Positions 43,705 to 52,836 of a stretch of DNA of 64,000 nucleotides are shown in pieces. Numbering within the stretch: the stretch's first letter is position 1; each line of letters begins with the position of its first letter. The position numbers were made by a program, and so were the translations under genes. The stretch is from Prosthecobacter debontii (GTDB taxonomy: Bacteria; Verrucomicrobiota; Verrucomicrobiia; Verrucomicrobiales; Akkermansiaceae): positions 40,867 through 104,866 of the forward strand of contig CAMCBV010000003.1 of NCBI GenBank assembly GCA_945873125.1, read 5' to 3'. The notes under the pieces are model-generated. The model worked only from the letters and a program-made list of their open reading frames with translations. It was not told the origin of the DNA and searched no databases.

Positions 43705-44030
43705 ATCAATTAGAGTCAGCGTTACTAGACGAACTCACAAACGGAGGAGATCCCGAACTTCTCCTGCGCAGCCGCACGCGCATCGATGCCGGACGCTGGT
43801 GGCGGCGCAACTCTGTTTGGATATGCGTCACGAAGTCCGAACTGATCCTTTTTGCCGTTGCGCGCCGGCGCTATGTGGAGCGCCTTCCTCTTGCTGATTG
43901 CCATAAGAGTCATTACGTGGCCGCCACTGGTGAATTAGTGATCGACTCCTCTGACGCATTGCGTATCAAGCATGTCAAACTTACTCCCCGTGAAGCTCTC
44001 AACGTATTGGATTTTCTAACAAAAAAGTAA
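43701..44030 (+). CDS. Small protein of unknown function, possibly a bacterial PH-like fold
   Basis: 109 residues, with the start overlapping the stop of giant protein B by 4 bases. The middle alternates hydrophobic and polar strands (SVWICVTKSELILFAVARRRYVERLPL) followed by ELVIDSSDALRIKHVKL and a terminal helix REALNVLDFL. This strand-rich, single-helix plan resembles bacterial PH-like domains, but I cannot confirm a family. No signal peptide or membrane segment, so it is probably cytosolic. Its place between the giants and the motor genes suggests a regulatory or assembly role. Confidence 0.7.
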   Translation: MNQLESALLDELTNGGDPELLLRSRTRIDAGRWWRRNSVWICVTKSELILFAVARRRYVERLPLADCHKSHYVAATGELVIDSSDALRIKHVKLTPREALNVLDFLTKK

Positions 44031-44058
44031 CCGTTTTCCCCAACAACACCTCAAAACT

Positions 44059-44703
44059 ATGATCGAACAAATCCTATTAGGCGGACCTCTGATGATTCCC
44101 CTGATGTTATGCAGCCTTGTCGGCATCGCCGTCGTCTATGACCGCTGGTTTTCCTTCCGGCAAAACCGCCGCATCGACATCCGCTCCCTTCGCGCCAAAG
44201 TGCAAGCCCGCCTGAGTGAAAAAAACATTGCGGGTGCCATCAGCGAGTGCGAGGCAGCCGGCGGCCCAGTCGCATCCGTTCTTCTTGCGGGACTGCGCTC
44301 ATACAAACAGCTTCGGGATAAAAATGAAGGCACAGAGACCATGCGTCTGGTCGTTGCCCAAGTCATGCAAGACTACAGCGCCCAAGCGATGAGCGTCGTC
44401 AACAAGCGTCTCGATGTTCTGACTACGATCGGCATGGCCGCGCCTCTTCTCGGCATGACCGGTACGGTGACGGGTATGATCGCGTCCTTCGCGGGTCTTG
44501 CGGAAGCGGGCAGCTCAGGTGGTGGCGGTGGCGCCGTTGCCAACGGTATCGCGGAAGCCCTCATCACCACAGCTGCAGGACTTCTCATTGCTCTTGCCGC
44601 CGTCATTCCGCAGAGCGTCTTTTTCCGCTGGGCAGATGAGATCGAACTCGCAATCGAGGAAAGCACCTGTGAGCTGGTGGAATTCATACTCACGAATCAC
44701 TAA
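44059..44703 (+). CDS. TolQ/ExbB/MotA-type proton channel subunit
   Basis: 214 residues with three membrane helices (about 11-30, 118-140 and 158-180) and a cytoplasmic loop between the first two, the family topology. The conserved TM2/TM3 region reads TTIGMAAPLLGMTGTVTGMI and GIAEALITTAAGLLIALAA, including the Thr/Ser positions lining the channel. A glycine-rich loop (GSSGGGGGA) separates TM2 and TM3. It forms a pentamer around a TolR/ExbD dimer in known systems and uses the proton gradient to move partners. Two different TolR-type genes follow immediately. Confidence 0.95.
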   Translation: MIEQILLGGPLMIPLMLCSLVGIAVVYDRWFSFRQNRRIDIRSLRAKVQARLSEKNIAGAISECEAAGGPVASVLLAGLRSYKQLRDKNEGTETMRLVVAQVMQDYSAQAMSVVNKRLDVLTTIGMAAPLLGMTGTVTGMIASFAGLAEAGSSGGGGGAVANGIAEALITTAAGLLIALAAVIPQSVFFRWADEIELAIEESTCELVEFILTNH

Positions 44704-44723
44704 AGCCAAAAAGCCACATTCAA

Positions 44724-45113
44724 GTGAAAAACCGCCGCTCCAGTGATATTCCCGTCGATTCGTTTTCGGATATCGCGTTTCTTCTCATCATCTACTTCAT
44801 GGTGGCGACCACACTTGTCAAAGTGAAGTCTGTTACAGCGGATCTTCCCGCCGGTGAGAAATCCACTCAGGCAAAATCAGAAAAGACCCCCATCATCAAT
44901 TTGCGCGGCGGCGAAATATTTTTTAGCGACAAGCCTGTGAAAATGGACGAGCTCAACGAGCGCTTGGCCGCCCTCGACCTGCCAAACCAAGATGGTGAAA
45001 AGCGGGTGATCATGTTGGAAGCCGCCAAGGGCACTCCTTACCAAAATTATTTTCAAGTATTGGCCTCCATCAGCGCCAATGGCGGCGTGGTTGCCATCGT
45101 CGAGGATGAATAG
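44724..45113 (+). CDS. TolR/ExbD-type motor subunit 1
   Basis: 129 residues starting with GTG at 44724. A short cytoplasmic N-terminus (KNRRSSDIPV) is followed by one membrane helix, SFSDIAFLLIIYFMVATTL, with the conserved proton-carrying Asp at residue 16, and a periplasmic domain (about 45-129) ending NYFQVLASISANGGVVAIVEDE, the family's C-terminal helix-strand. It lies 20 bases after the TolQ-type gene and 3 bases before a second member. Confidence 0.93.
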   Translation: MKNRRSSDIPVDSFSDIAFLLIIYFMVATTLVKVKSVTADLPAGEKSTQAKSEKTPIINLRGGEIFFSDKPVKMDELNERLAALDLPNQDGEKRVIMLEAAKGTPYQNYFQVLASISANGGVVAIVEDE

Positions 45114-45116
45114 CCC

Positions 45117-45536
45117 ATGAAACGGTCCAAGAAAAAGAAACGTAAAACGATTCCCATACCCGTCGCGAGTATGGGTGACATTGCTTTCTTGCTCATCATC
45201 TTCTTCCTGGTTTGCAGCGAGAGCATCAAAGACAAAAGCAACCTTCCTGTCGAACTTCCAACTTCGGAGTATGTCAAGAAACCGGATATCAGTGTGATTG
45301 CATATGTGGTGATCGATGAAAATGGCGAATTGTATTTCGACGGACAACGGGTCGATAGCGCCAAAGACATCGAGTGGGGAGTGCGCGCACTCCTGACAAA
45401 TTCCGTCTCTGACGATCAACGCCACGTCCAACTCAAATGTGACAAATCCCAATCCAAGGAAGTTTTCCAGCCCGTCCTCCAAGCCATCGCCGAAGCCGGC
45501 GGCATCATCGAAGCCGTAGGCGAAACAGAACAGTAA
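45117..45536 (+). CDS. TolR/ExbD-type motor subunit 2
   Basis: 139 residues. The N-terminus is very basic (MKRSKKKKRKTIPIPV), then a membrane helix SMGDIAFLLIIFFLVCS with the conserved Asp at residue 21. The periplasmic part has VELPTSEYVKKPDISVIAYVVI and ends VFQPVLQAIAEAGGIIEAV. It differs clearly from subunit 1, so this is not a recent copy; one TolQ with two distinct TolRs matches the AglRQS motor of Myxococcus rather than the single-TolR Tol and Ton systems. Confidence 0.93.
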   Translation: MKRSKKKKRKTIPIPVASMGDIAFLLIIFFLVCSESIKDKSNLPVELPTSEYVKKPDISVIAYVVIDENGELYFDGQRVDSAKDIEWGVRALLTNSVSDDQRHVQLKCDKSQSKEVFQPVLQAIAEAGGIIEAVGETEQ

Positions 45537-45555
45537 ATTTCACCCATTCATCATC

Positions 45556-46044
45556 ATGTCCAATCCAACTCAAGAAATCACCCCTGATCAATTGTTAGAG
45601 TCCTTTCGTGGACGAAGCCTCAAGTCCGTGATCCTTTTCACCGTTATCATCCACGTTGTGATTGTGGGCGGTACCAGCATTCCCTATCTGATGAAATCGA
45701 TCGCTGGCAAATCCAGTTCTAAGCTCAATGAAACCGATCGCACGGAACTCGCCGCACGCGAAGCGACAGACGCCTTGCGTGAAATTGCCACCAAGCACGG
45801 CATCAAGCCACAGGACCTCAGTTCCCGTATCGCCGGCGGTGCCGCACCCAAGGCAACTGTTGAAAAAGAAGAGGAAGCGCCCGCAATAAAAGAGGAGCCA
45901 GTCACGCCGGAGGCCCAGCCGACAGTCGAGCCTGAGAAGCCTAAGTCCGCGATCGAGAAGGAACTGGAAGTGAAGCAGGAAGGCCCGAAGGTGCCGGACA
46001 TCAAGGTCGAGGAAGCGAGCGAAGAAGATCTTTTCAGTAAGTAA
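45556..46044 (+). CDS. TonB-like single-pass membrane protein lacking a TonB C-terminal domain
   Basis: 162 residues. A cytoplasmic N-terminus is followed by a membrane helix (about 24-46, SVILFTVIIHVVIVGGTSIP) containing a His in the position where TonB/TolA helices carry one that contacts the ExbB/TolQ channel. The rest is an extended, Glu-, Lys- and Pro-rich tail (KEEEAPAIKEEPVTPEAQP) that could span part of the periplasm. No globular C-terminal domain is present, so if it transmits force it must hand over to another protein. Confidence 0.7.
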   Translation: MSNPTQEITPDQLLESFRGRSLKSVILFTVIIHVVIVGGTSIPYLMKSIAGKSSSKLNETDRTELAAREATDALREIATKHGIKPQDLSSRIAGGAAPKATVEKEEEAPAIKEEPVTPEAQPTVEPEKPKSAIEKELEVKQEGPKVPDIKVEEASEEDLFSK

Positions 46045-46079
46045 TGATCGTAAGTTTCGAATTTATCTAACGGTTTAGC

Positions 46080-47693
46080 ATGATCTTCAACAACGATACG
46101 ACGCTCCCCACGGTCAAAGTGGATGAGATTCCAACGAATCCATCTCCTCTGAAGGGACGTGTCGTGTCGATTGCTGTCGCTTCCATTTCAGTGCTCGCTG
46201 CCGCCGCCTACTACTGGCTGCCTCCAGCGTTCGCGGCCTTTCTATCAAGCAACGCGGAAGTCCAGATTCTTCTCCAAAGCAATCATACGTATGCATCTCT
46301 GAAGCTTGCCTTCCAACTCTTCGGCCTGCTGGGCATGATTTGCGCCGCGGGCGGAATCGCTGGTTTTTTCCGCAATCGGATCACTTGGAAGATTCTCCAC
46401 ATTCCTCTTTACGCCGTTTATCTTGTCGTCGGCTTCTATGTATGGGTCACATGGCAGGCATGCTTCTCCATTCTCGACAAAGGACTCAAGATTGGCGGGG
46501 AAGAACAAAACAATGCCACCATTATCCGTCTTTGGTGGAGTGTCGCATGGCCGGCCCTCGGCATGGTCGCTTTCGCTGCCTGGACACATGTCATGCTCCG
46601 CAGTCGTTCGGTTTTCGCTGCGTTTACGCGAGAAAAAGGCGACGCGATGACGGGGGACAGGGTGCTGGAAAATTTCCGGACCCACGGCTCCGATCCTCGC
46701 AACCGCCGCAGTCTCTATTTGAGTGCGCTGACGCATTTCATCATCCTCATTTTGATTCCATGGATCATGACTTTGGGTGGTTGTGTGGAAGCATACAAGG
46801 TTCCCAAGGGCAGTGGTAATCCTGTGGTTGCCATGGTTAAAATGACCAAGCCCAAAAAGAAAAAGAAACAAACGCTCTCTCTTCGCCCCAACTCGGCCAT
46901 CCTCTATGAAGTCCCTGATCTTGATGACTCACAGGTTGATCAACAGATGGAGGAACAAACCCAGGCGACCTACGCGGCAAACAATGCAAAAGCCGGGAAG
47001 ATGGGCAAGGGTGGCGGTAAGGATGGCGGCTGGCCGGAAGGCATGGACAAATATAAGATCCGTTTCATTCGCCTCGAACACAGTGGCGCGGGTTGGGATG
47101 ATGGCATGGACGAGTCGAATGCGGATATCAATTTCCTTCGCTCTTTTGCCGAAGCGACAGGATTCAAAAAAATTGCGAACAAAGGAGAGAGCCACTCCAT
47201 CGCTCTGTTGAAAAAATATCCCAAAGACGGCTTCCCTCCCTTTGTATTCCTGACAGGAAACGGCAGCATGGGTAGCGTCAGCACAGCTGATAAAAAGATC
47301 CTGCGCGATTACTGCCTGAATGGCGGCATGCTCATCGCCGATGCGGGTAGCGTGCAATTCCACAACTCTTTCATGCCATTCATTCGCTCGGTGTTTCCGG
47401 ATAAACCCCTCATCGACATTGCCGATGACGATATGCTCTATCAGGTGCCTTACACCTTCCCGGATGGAGCACCGCCTTTCTGGCGCCTCGGCGGCACACG
47501 CGCGCTCGGCATCAAGCACGAAGGCCGCTGGATCGCCTTCTATCACCCCGGTGACATGAACGGCGCATGGAAATCCCAAGGCTATACGGATGTCACTCCT
47601 GAAATGCGCGAGGCTGCGATGAACTTGGGTATCAATCTCGTCTACTATTCGTTCAATCAATGGAACGATGCGATTTCTAAAGCGAAAAAATGA
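46080..47693 (+). CDS. Membrane protein with a C-terminal DUF4159 domain
   Basis: 537 residues. About five membrane helices lie in the N-terminal 240 residues (near 27-52, 75-98, 105-130, 145-170 and 216-240), then a basic stretch (KPKKKKKQ) and a Gly/Lys linker. The C-terminal DUF4159 domain (about 325-525) has RFIRLEHSGAGWDDGM, FVFLTGNGSMGSVS and a long conserved tract ending RWIAFYHPGDMNGAW. DUF4159 proteins commonly neighbour MoxR/BatA-type or TolQ/TolR-type genes in Planctomycetes and Verrucomicrobia; their role is unknown. The gene overlaps the next by 4 bases. Confidence 0.88.
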   Translation: MIFNNDTTLPTVKVDEIPTNPSPLKGRVVSIAVASISVLAAAAYYWLPPAFAAFLSSNAEVQILLQSNHTYASLKLAFQLFGLLGMICAAGGIAGFFRNRITWKILHIPLYAVYLVVGFYVWVTWQACFSILDKGLKIGGEEQNNATIIRLWWSVAWPALGMVAFAAWTHVMLRSRSVFAAFTREKGDAMTGDRVLENFRTHGSDPRNRRSLYLSALTHFIILILIPWIMTLGGCVEAYKVPKGSGNPVVAMVKMTKPKKKKKQTLSLRPNSAILYEVPDLDDSQVDQQMEEQTQATYAANNAKAGKMGKGGGKDGGWPEGMDKYKIRFIRLEHSGAGWDDGMDESNADINFLRSFAEATGFKKIANKGESHSIALLKKYPKDGFPPFVFLTGNGSMGSVSTADKKILRDYCLNGGMLIADAGSVQFHNSFMPFIRSVFPDKPLIDIADDDMLYQVPYTFPDGAPPFWRLGGTRALGIKHEGRWIAFYHPGDMNGAWKSQGYTDVTPEMREAAMNLGINLVYYSFNQWNDAISKAKK

Positions 47694-48850
47694 ATCTTAA
47701 CTCTTTCAGTATTCTCGGCTATCTCAGCGTGCTTCTCTGGCTCGCCGTGCCAGTCGTTTGGCTGCTTGCCCGTCGTTTTAAACTGCCGGGTTGGTTGGCT
47801 CTCGCTCTCGCATGTGTTGCCTTCGTTTTTGCCAAGTTTAACTCAAGCAGCCACGTCGATCGCATCGAAGTCAAACAAGTCGAGCAAAACGTCAATCAAC
47901 TCGAAATCGCGGCAGCAAAACGCAAAGCCGTTGAAGAGGCGCGCGGCGGAGAAGTTGCCGATGTCCGCTTTGCTGAAGACGGAAATGACGATTTCATCGA
48001 CAAAGCCGGCATGGAGGATGCCGATAAGAAATACCTCGATAGCATCGATAAGACCGCCGATCCCGCTTGGAAGGGAAAAAAGAAAAAGCGCGGCGAAACT
48101 GAAAAGGAAAGTGGCGATTTGGAAGATGAGCTCGGAGGTGAAGAAGCCGTAGCCGGAGTTGAATCGGATGCCCTGCCTGTAAAAGAAGAACGCGAACCCA
48201 TTTTTATGTCGCAGGATCACATGGGTGTCGCTCAAAGACTTGATAGCCTGAATCTCGACGCATGTCGCTGGGCTATAGTCTTGGGCTTCATCATCCTGAT
48301 CCTTGATTATTTAACACGTGTAAACTCCTACGACCGTTCGTATTTCCCGCTCCCTCTTCCCGCTTCATGGAGAAACGCTTTCACGCCCGTAGCGCCGTCA
48401 TTTCACCGCCCCGTTTCCGCGCGCCGCTCACTCAGTCAAGAACTCGCATGGCTGGCTCGTCGCGGCGATATCTTCATCTGCTTCACCAAAGACGCCAGTG
48501 AGTTGCCAACGGAACTCCCTCGCTTGGCAAAACTTGGCGAATTCAGCAAGCCTCTCGATGTGCTCCACGTGAAGAATGACGACCGCATATCTGATGAGCT
48601 TATCTTCGAGTCTCTATGGTACGGGCGAAGCTGCTTTGTGGTGGATTCCATGGATCGCATCAATCAGCTCTTCGGCTCGATCTACTCTCAGCTTCAGCAA
48701 CGCCATGTCGCGCGCGCGCGCTCCAACTTCAACGTTCACATCATCTGGAACATCGACCAAGCGCTGCATGAGGATGACATCGCCGATTTTGAGGCTCTCG
48801 CCGGTCCCGCCGGATTTTCTCTGTTCATCTGTAACGACAACCCGATATGA
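47690..48850 (+). CDS. Membrane protein of unknown function
   Basis: 386 residues. Two N-terminal membrane helices (about 8-25 and 32-49) precede a charged region (about 55-185) rich in Glu, Asp and Lys (KKKKRGETEKESGDLEDELGG). A third helix is near 200-220 (AIVLGFIILILDYL). The C-terminal 160 residues form a soluble domain with LAWLARRGDIFICFTKDASEL, FESLWYGRSCFVV and IIWNIDQALHEDDI. I recognise no family. It overlaps both neighbours by 4 bases, so it is translated in step with the DUF4159 and PDZ/toroid proteins. Confidence 0.75.
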   Translation: MNLNSFSILGYLSVLLWLAVPVVWLLARRFKLPGWLALALACVAFVFAKFNSSSHVDRIEVKQVEQNVNQLEIAAAKRKAVEEARGGEVADVRFAEDGNDDFIDKAGMEDADKKYLDSIDKTADPAWKGKKKKRGETEKESGDLEDELGGEEAVAGVESDALPVKEEREPIFMSQDHMGVAQRLDSLNLDACRWAIVLGFIILILDYLTRVNSYDRSYFPLPLPASWRNAFTPVAPSFHRPVSARRSLSQELAWLARRGDIFICFTKDASELPTELPRLAKLGEFSKPLDVLHVKNDDRISDELIFESLWYGRSCFVVDSMDRINQLFGSIYSQLQQRHVARARSNFNVHIIWNIDQALHEDDIADFEALAGPAGFSLFICNDNPI

Positions 48851-51800
48851 AACCTGTCTTCATTCTTTTTTCCCTCACACTTCTCGCGTTCGCAGACGAG
48901 CGCGAAGTCACCGACGAACAGCGCAAGGCCATTGAAAATGCTGGCGAAGAAGAGATAAAGCTCGAGCGTCCGAAAAATCTGCCGGATCTCACCAAAGGAG
49001 AGAAGCTTCCCCCCTCCAAGGACAAGCCCTTCATCTGGCACCTCGGGCCAACGGGTATTTCTTGTGTCATGTCGGGTCGTTTTGTCGGCGATCAATTGCT
49101 GGTTCAAGGCACGATCAAAGGTTCACCAGCTGAAGGCAAATTTCTTCCAGGTGATGTGATCACGGGTATCAATGGGAAAAAATTCCAAGCCGGAGGACAT
49201 CTTGGTGAGCTTATTGGAAATACCATCATCGAGGCGGAGAAAGAGGAAAACGGAGGTAAAATGGTTTTCCAAGTCTGGCGCGATAAAAATTATGTCGCAC
49301 GCACGGCGACCAAGAACATCGCGGGAACGGATATCGATACGCTGATCAACCAAGTGGAAAACGACAATTCTTTGTTCGATTGGAAACCGGAAGAGGCACG
49401 CAAGCAGGAAGTAGAGAATATCGATATGGATAAGTTTCCGATTGATCCGATGACCTTGGATGTCGAGTTGAAGATCCGGGTTTTTCCTGCCTACACCGAT
49501 ACCGCTCCCTATGATTGCCCCAAGACCCAGAAAATTCTCGAAGATGCATGGAAAGTGTTAGAACAACGCTTTGTGGTGGATCCGAAAAAGCCGGGCAGCG
49601 GCAAGGGCGGTATCATTGAGGCGATGGCGCTCGTCGCTTCAGGAAAACCTGAACATCGTAAGCTTGTTCATGAATGGGTGCGTAGCAAAAACTGTCCGTG
49701 GCAACCACCCACCGAGCCCATCGGTGCGAGGTTCGAGCCGGGCTACAAGGGTTACAACGGATACCAAAGTTGGCATCACGGGTTCATCGGTCTCCAATGC
49801 GCCTTGTATTACGATGCCACTGGTGACGATTACGTGCTTCCCGCCCTTCGCAAATACGCGATCGAGACTGCAATGGGACAGAGTAAAGCCGGAACTTGGG
49901 GTCACACATTCGCCTTTCCTTCCTTCAATGGTGGTAAACTGCATGAAATGAATCCCGGATACGGGGCACTCAACGCCGCCGGGAACCGCTGCTTTTTCCT
50001 CGTCGCTCTTGCACAGAAACTCGGCATCAAGCATCCGGAAATCGATCTCGCTGTCTCACGTGCACATAGATTCTTTGGTTCGTTTGTCGATCAAGGTGCG
50101 ATTCCCTATGGCGATCATGGAGCCGCTGCCACCGATGACAGCAATGGTAAAAATGCCGGCACCGCTTATGCGATGAAGTTGATTGGTGACGACTACAGCG
50201 CCAAATACTTTTCGATGATGTCCGCTCACGCGGCCTTCACGCCCCGTGGTGGTCATGCTCACGATTATCACACCCAGTGGTCGTCTTGGGGTGCTGCTCT
50301 TTGCGGTCCACAAGTTCGTACCTACAATGAGCGCAACATGCGTTGGCGCCGTACTCTTTGCCGCATGTATGACGGCAGCTTTGTGTATCACTCGCCTTCA
50401 GAAAAATACTCAACCCTGCGCGATCCCACCGCCACAGAAGTTTTCAATCAGGTCGTCATCCACAAACAAACCCTGATCAGCGGCAAAGATGCCGATGAGA
50501 AAATGTATCTTAACGAACGAGAAATGAAGCAGCTTCTAACAAGCGCTGCAGGTCAGTTTAATAACGACTACCTCAAGAATATCGCTGGCAAACCCTGGCC
50601 TGAGCGATCCACGGATGAACTGTTTGATCTGCTGGATATGTTTAAGCCCAAGACCCGTAATCAGATCGCCGCGGAGTTGGGCAAGCGCTTTAAGGCCGGA
50701 GAAGCCGCAATTGCACCACGCCTCGTCTCGCTTTTGACTCACGAAAATGCACGCTTCCGCCATGGGGCATTACGTGCACTCGATGCTTGCGGCACCGATG
50801 TGATGCTCTCGAATCTTTCCAAGATTGTACCCATGCTTGACGATTCGAAGGACTTCGTTCGGATCACCGCGATTGAATTGGTTTCCAAGGCGACCGATGA
50901 TAAGGAGGCGCAACTCGCGATTCTAAAGACGACGGTGGCGGAGCAGCACACGGAAGCTCCGAACAGTGTGCGTAACTCGGTTCAATCCAATTTGTTCAGC
51001 TCCAAGGTCAAATCCGCAATTTCCGATTCTCCGTTCAAAGCGGGCTTCGACGATAAGCTTGTCGAGCAGGCGCTTACCAAACTGATCTTAGAAGAAACCG
51101 GCGGGGGTCCTTTGGTGGAATCCAAGGTCAAGACCTGGGATAAGGACACGGTCGTTCGTTTGGCTGGGCCTCTCACCTTCATCGCCGAGGAAGAACAGGT
51201 ATATGACCAGATGTTCGGCGCAAGAAATGCGGCGGCACAAGCCATGCTCGGCAAGTTCGGCTACCTCGAGGGTGTTCAAACCAATGGCTACCGCCTCATG
51301 CAAAAAGCGAATATTCCAAGACATATTCGCGCCGCTTCCGGCTTCAAGGATCCCATGGTCAATCCTGATATGGTTTTCAAACAACCGGGCGCTTTTGCCG
51401 ATTATGCAGATGAGATTAAGACCATCCTCATCGACAGCCCTTCCGAGACGATCACGATTAAGGATCAATCCACCAACTGGATCCAAGTCAGCACTCCGCT
51501 AAGTAAGGTTTTAAAAGCCATCGAGGCGAATAAAACGCCCGCAGCCCTGCCCAGTATCGCGGGTGATGTGCGCAAAATATTTCAATCCGAGTTGGCTGCT
51601 GTTGAGGGCACGGGTGCCAAGATGAAATTGTGTCGTGATGCCTTGGCGGATCCACAGAGCATGCAAACCTTCCGTCAGATTGCTGCGATGGATGCTCTGG
51701 TTGAGCTCGGCGGACCTGAAGCAGTGAATGATCTTCTCCCGTATCTCGGTCATGAATACTGGCGGTTGAGCGAGCACTCACGTCGCGTTGCTGGGGATCT

Positions 51801-52818
51801 TGTCAAAGGCATGCCAGCTGCACAGATCACCAAATTATTTACAGAGACGCCCCATACTTCGTCCAAGACAGGTTTCCTTCAAATGCTGACCATCAGTGGA
51901 GCAAAAGGCGGGCTTGATACCGCGAAGCAAGCGATGAAGCACGAATCTTCATCGGTTCGCGCAGCTGCGATTGGTACGGTATCCGCTCTCGGCGGTGGTG
52001 CTGTCACCGAGGAGATCCTCAAATTCCTCCAAACCGCAGAATCCTTGGAAGAATGTCACGCCTGCGAAGATGCGCTCCTGTCTCGCACGGGAGATGTTTC
52101 AACCGCCGGTCGCATCCGTGACCGTCTCATTGCCATGAAGTCCGGCGCTTCAACCATGCTTCTCGATAGCGTTTACTATCTCTTGGCCCGCATCGGTGAT
52201 GCAAAATCCATCGAGGTTCTGCGTCAGGTGGCGGCCACGGAAGATCCCAAGGAATTTGCCCGAGTCATGTTCGCTCTCTCCTATTCGCCTTCCCGTGAAG
52301 CAGACAAGGTGATGCTGGAAATTGCCGCCAAGAACCCCAAACGCGCCGCGATCGTGGGTGTCTATGGTGACCGCCGCATGGTCATCGGGCCAAAGGGCTA
52401 TGGCGACATCGAAAGCAAAGACCGCATGGACTTTGCCGAAGCCATGCTCAAGCTCACACTCGAGCCTCGTATTATTAAACTACTTGGCACCATCCATGAA
52501 GCGCGCGCGCTGCGTGCCCTGATGTTCTGTTTGGAAAAAGGCATCGGTTCTGCCGCTCAAAGTATTGTTGAAAATGCGGAAGGCATGGAAAAATTGAGCC
52601 CTGCTGATGCTAAAATCGCTGCGGAAACCCTGCGCCATCTCATCGAATACATCGAGGTCTCCCATCTCCGGGGCGGTATCAAAGCTCACATGGGTAAAGA
52701 CGACAAATACACCGAGTGGAAATCCCTCCAAGCCCGTGCCGGAAAGTCATTACTCAAGTTTCACAAGCCCGAAACCGCGCCTATCCCCACATTCGATGGG
52801 TTGGATCTGGACCGCTGA
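48847..52818 (+). CDS. Large secreted protein: PDZ-like domain, alpha-toroid and HEAT repeats (DUF6288-like)
   Basis: 1323 residues; the short signal peptide ends near LAFADE. Residues about 85-155 form a PDZ-like domain (KFLPGDVITGINGKKF). Residues about 230-560 contain an all-helical toroid with YNGYQSWHHGFIGLQ, AGTWGHTFAFPSFNGGKLHEMN and TPRGGHAHDYH, the layout of the proteins annotated DUF6288 in this phylum. From about 560 to the end run HEAT-like repeats (ENARFRHGALRALDACG; SSSVRAAAIGTVSALGGGAV). Several conserved His and Asp/Glu in the toroid could bind metal, but no activity is known. It is joined to the upstream gene by a 4-base overlap and precedes the sulfatase by 18 bases. Confidence 0.82.
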   Translation: MKPVFILFSLTLLAFADEREVTDEQRKAIENAGEEEIKLERPKNLPDLTKGEKLPPSKDKPFIWHLGPTGISCVMSGRFVGDQLLVQGTIKGSPAEGKFLPGDVITGINGKKFQAGGHLGELIGNTIIEAEKEENGGKMVFQVWRDKNYVARTATKNIAGTDIDTLINQVENDNSLFDWKPEEARKQEVENIDMDKFPIDPMTLDVELKIRVFPAYTDTAPYDCPKTQKILEDAWKVLEQRFVVDPKKPGSGKGGIIEAMALVASGKPEHRKLVHEWVRSKNCPWQPPTEPIGARFEPGYKGYNGYQSWHHGFIGLQCALYYDATGDDYVLPALRKYAIETAMGQSKAGTWGHTFAFPSFNGGKLHEMNPGYGALNAAGNRCFFLVALAQKLGIKHPEIDLAVSRAHRFFGSFVDQGAIPYGDHGAAATDDSNGKNAGTAYAMKLIGDDYSAKYFSMMSAHAAFTPRGGHAHDYHTQWSSWGAALCGPQVRTYNERNMRWRRTLCRMYDGSFVYHSPSEKYSTLRDPTATEVFNQVVIHKQTLISGKDADEKMYLNEREMKQLLTSAAGQFNNDYLKNIAGKPWPERSTDELFDLLDMFKPKTRNQIAAELGKRFKAGEAAIAPRLVSLLTHENARFRHGALRALDACGTDVMLSNLSKIVPMLDDSKDFVRITAIELVSKATDDKEAQLAILKTTVAEQHTEAPNSVRNSVQSNLFSSKVKSAISDSPFKAGFDDKLVEQALTKLILEETGGGPLVESKVKTWDKDTVVRLAGPLTFIAEEEQVYDQMFGARNAAAQAMLGKFGYLEGVQTNGYRLMQKANIPRHIRAASGFKDPMVNPDMVFKQPGAFADYADEIKTILIDSPSETITIKDQSTNWIQVSTPLSKVLKAIEANKTPAALPSIAGDVRKIFQSELAAVEGTGAKMKLCRDALADPQSMQTFRQIAAMDALVELGGPEAVNDLLPYLGHEYWRLSEHSRRVAGDLVKGMPAAQITKLFTETPHTSSKTGFLQMLTISGAKGGLDTAKQAMKHESSSVRAAAIGTVSALGGGAVTEEILKFLQTAESLEECHACEDALLSRTGDVSTAGRIRDRLIAMKSGASTMLLDSVYYLLARIGDAKSIEVLRQVAATEDPKEFARVMFALSYSPSREADKVMLEIAAKNPKRAAIVGVYGDRRMVIGPKGYGDIESKDRMDFAEAMLKLTLEPRIIKLLGTIHEARALRALMFCLEKGIGSAAQSIVENAEGMEKLSPADAKIAAETLRHLIEYIEVSHLRGGIKAHMGKDDKYTEWKSLQARAGKSLLKFHKPETAPIPTFDGLDLDR

Positions 52819-52836
52819 AATTTAAATCATCAGATC

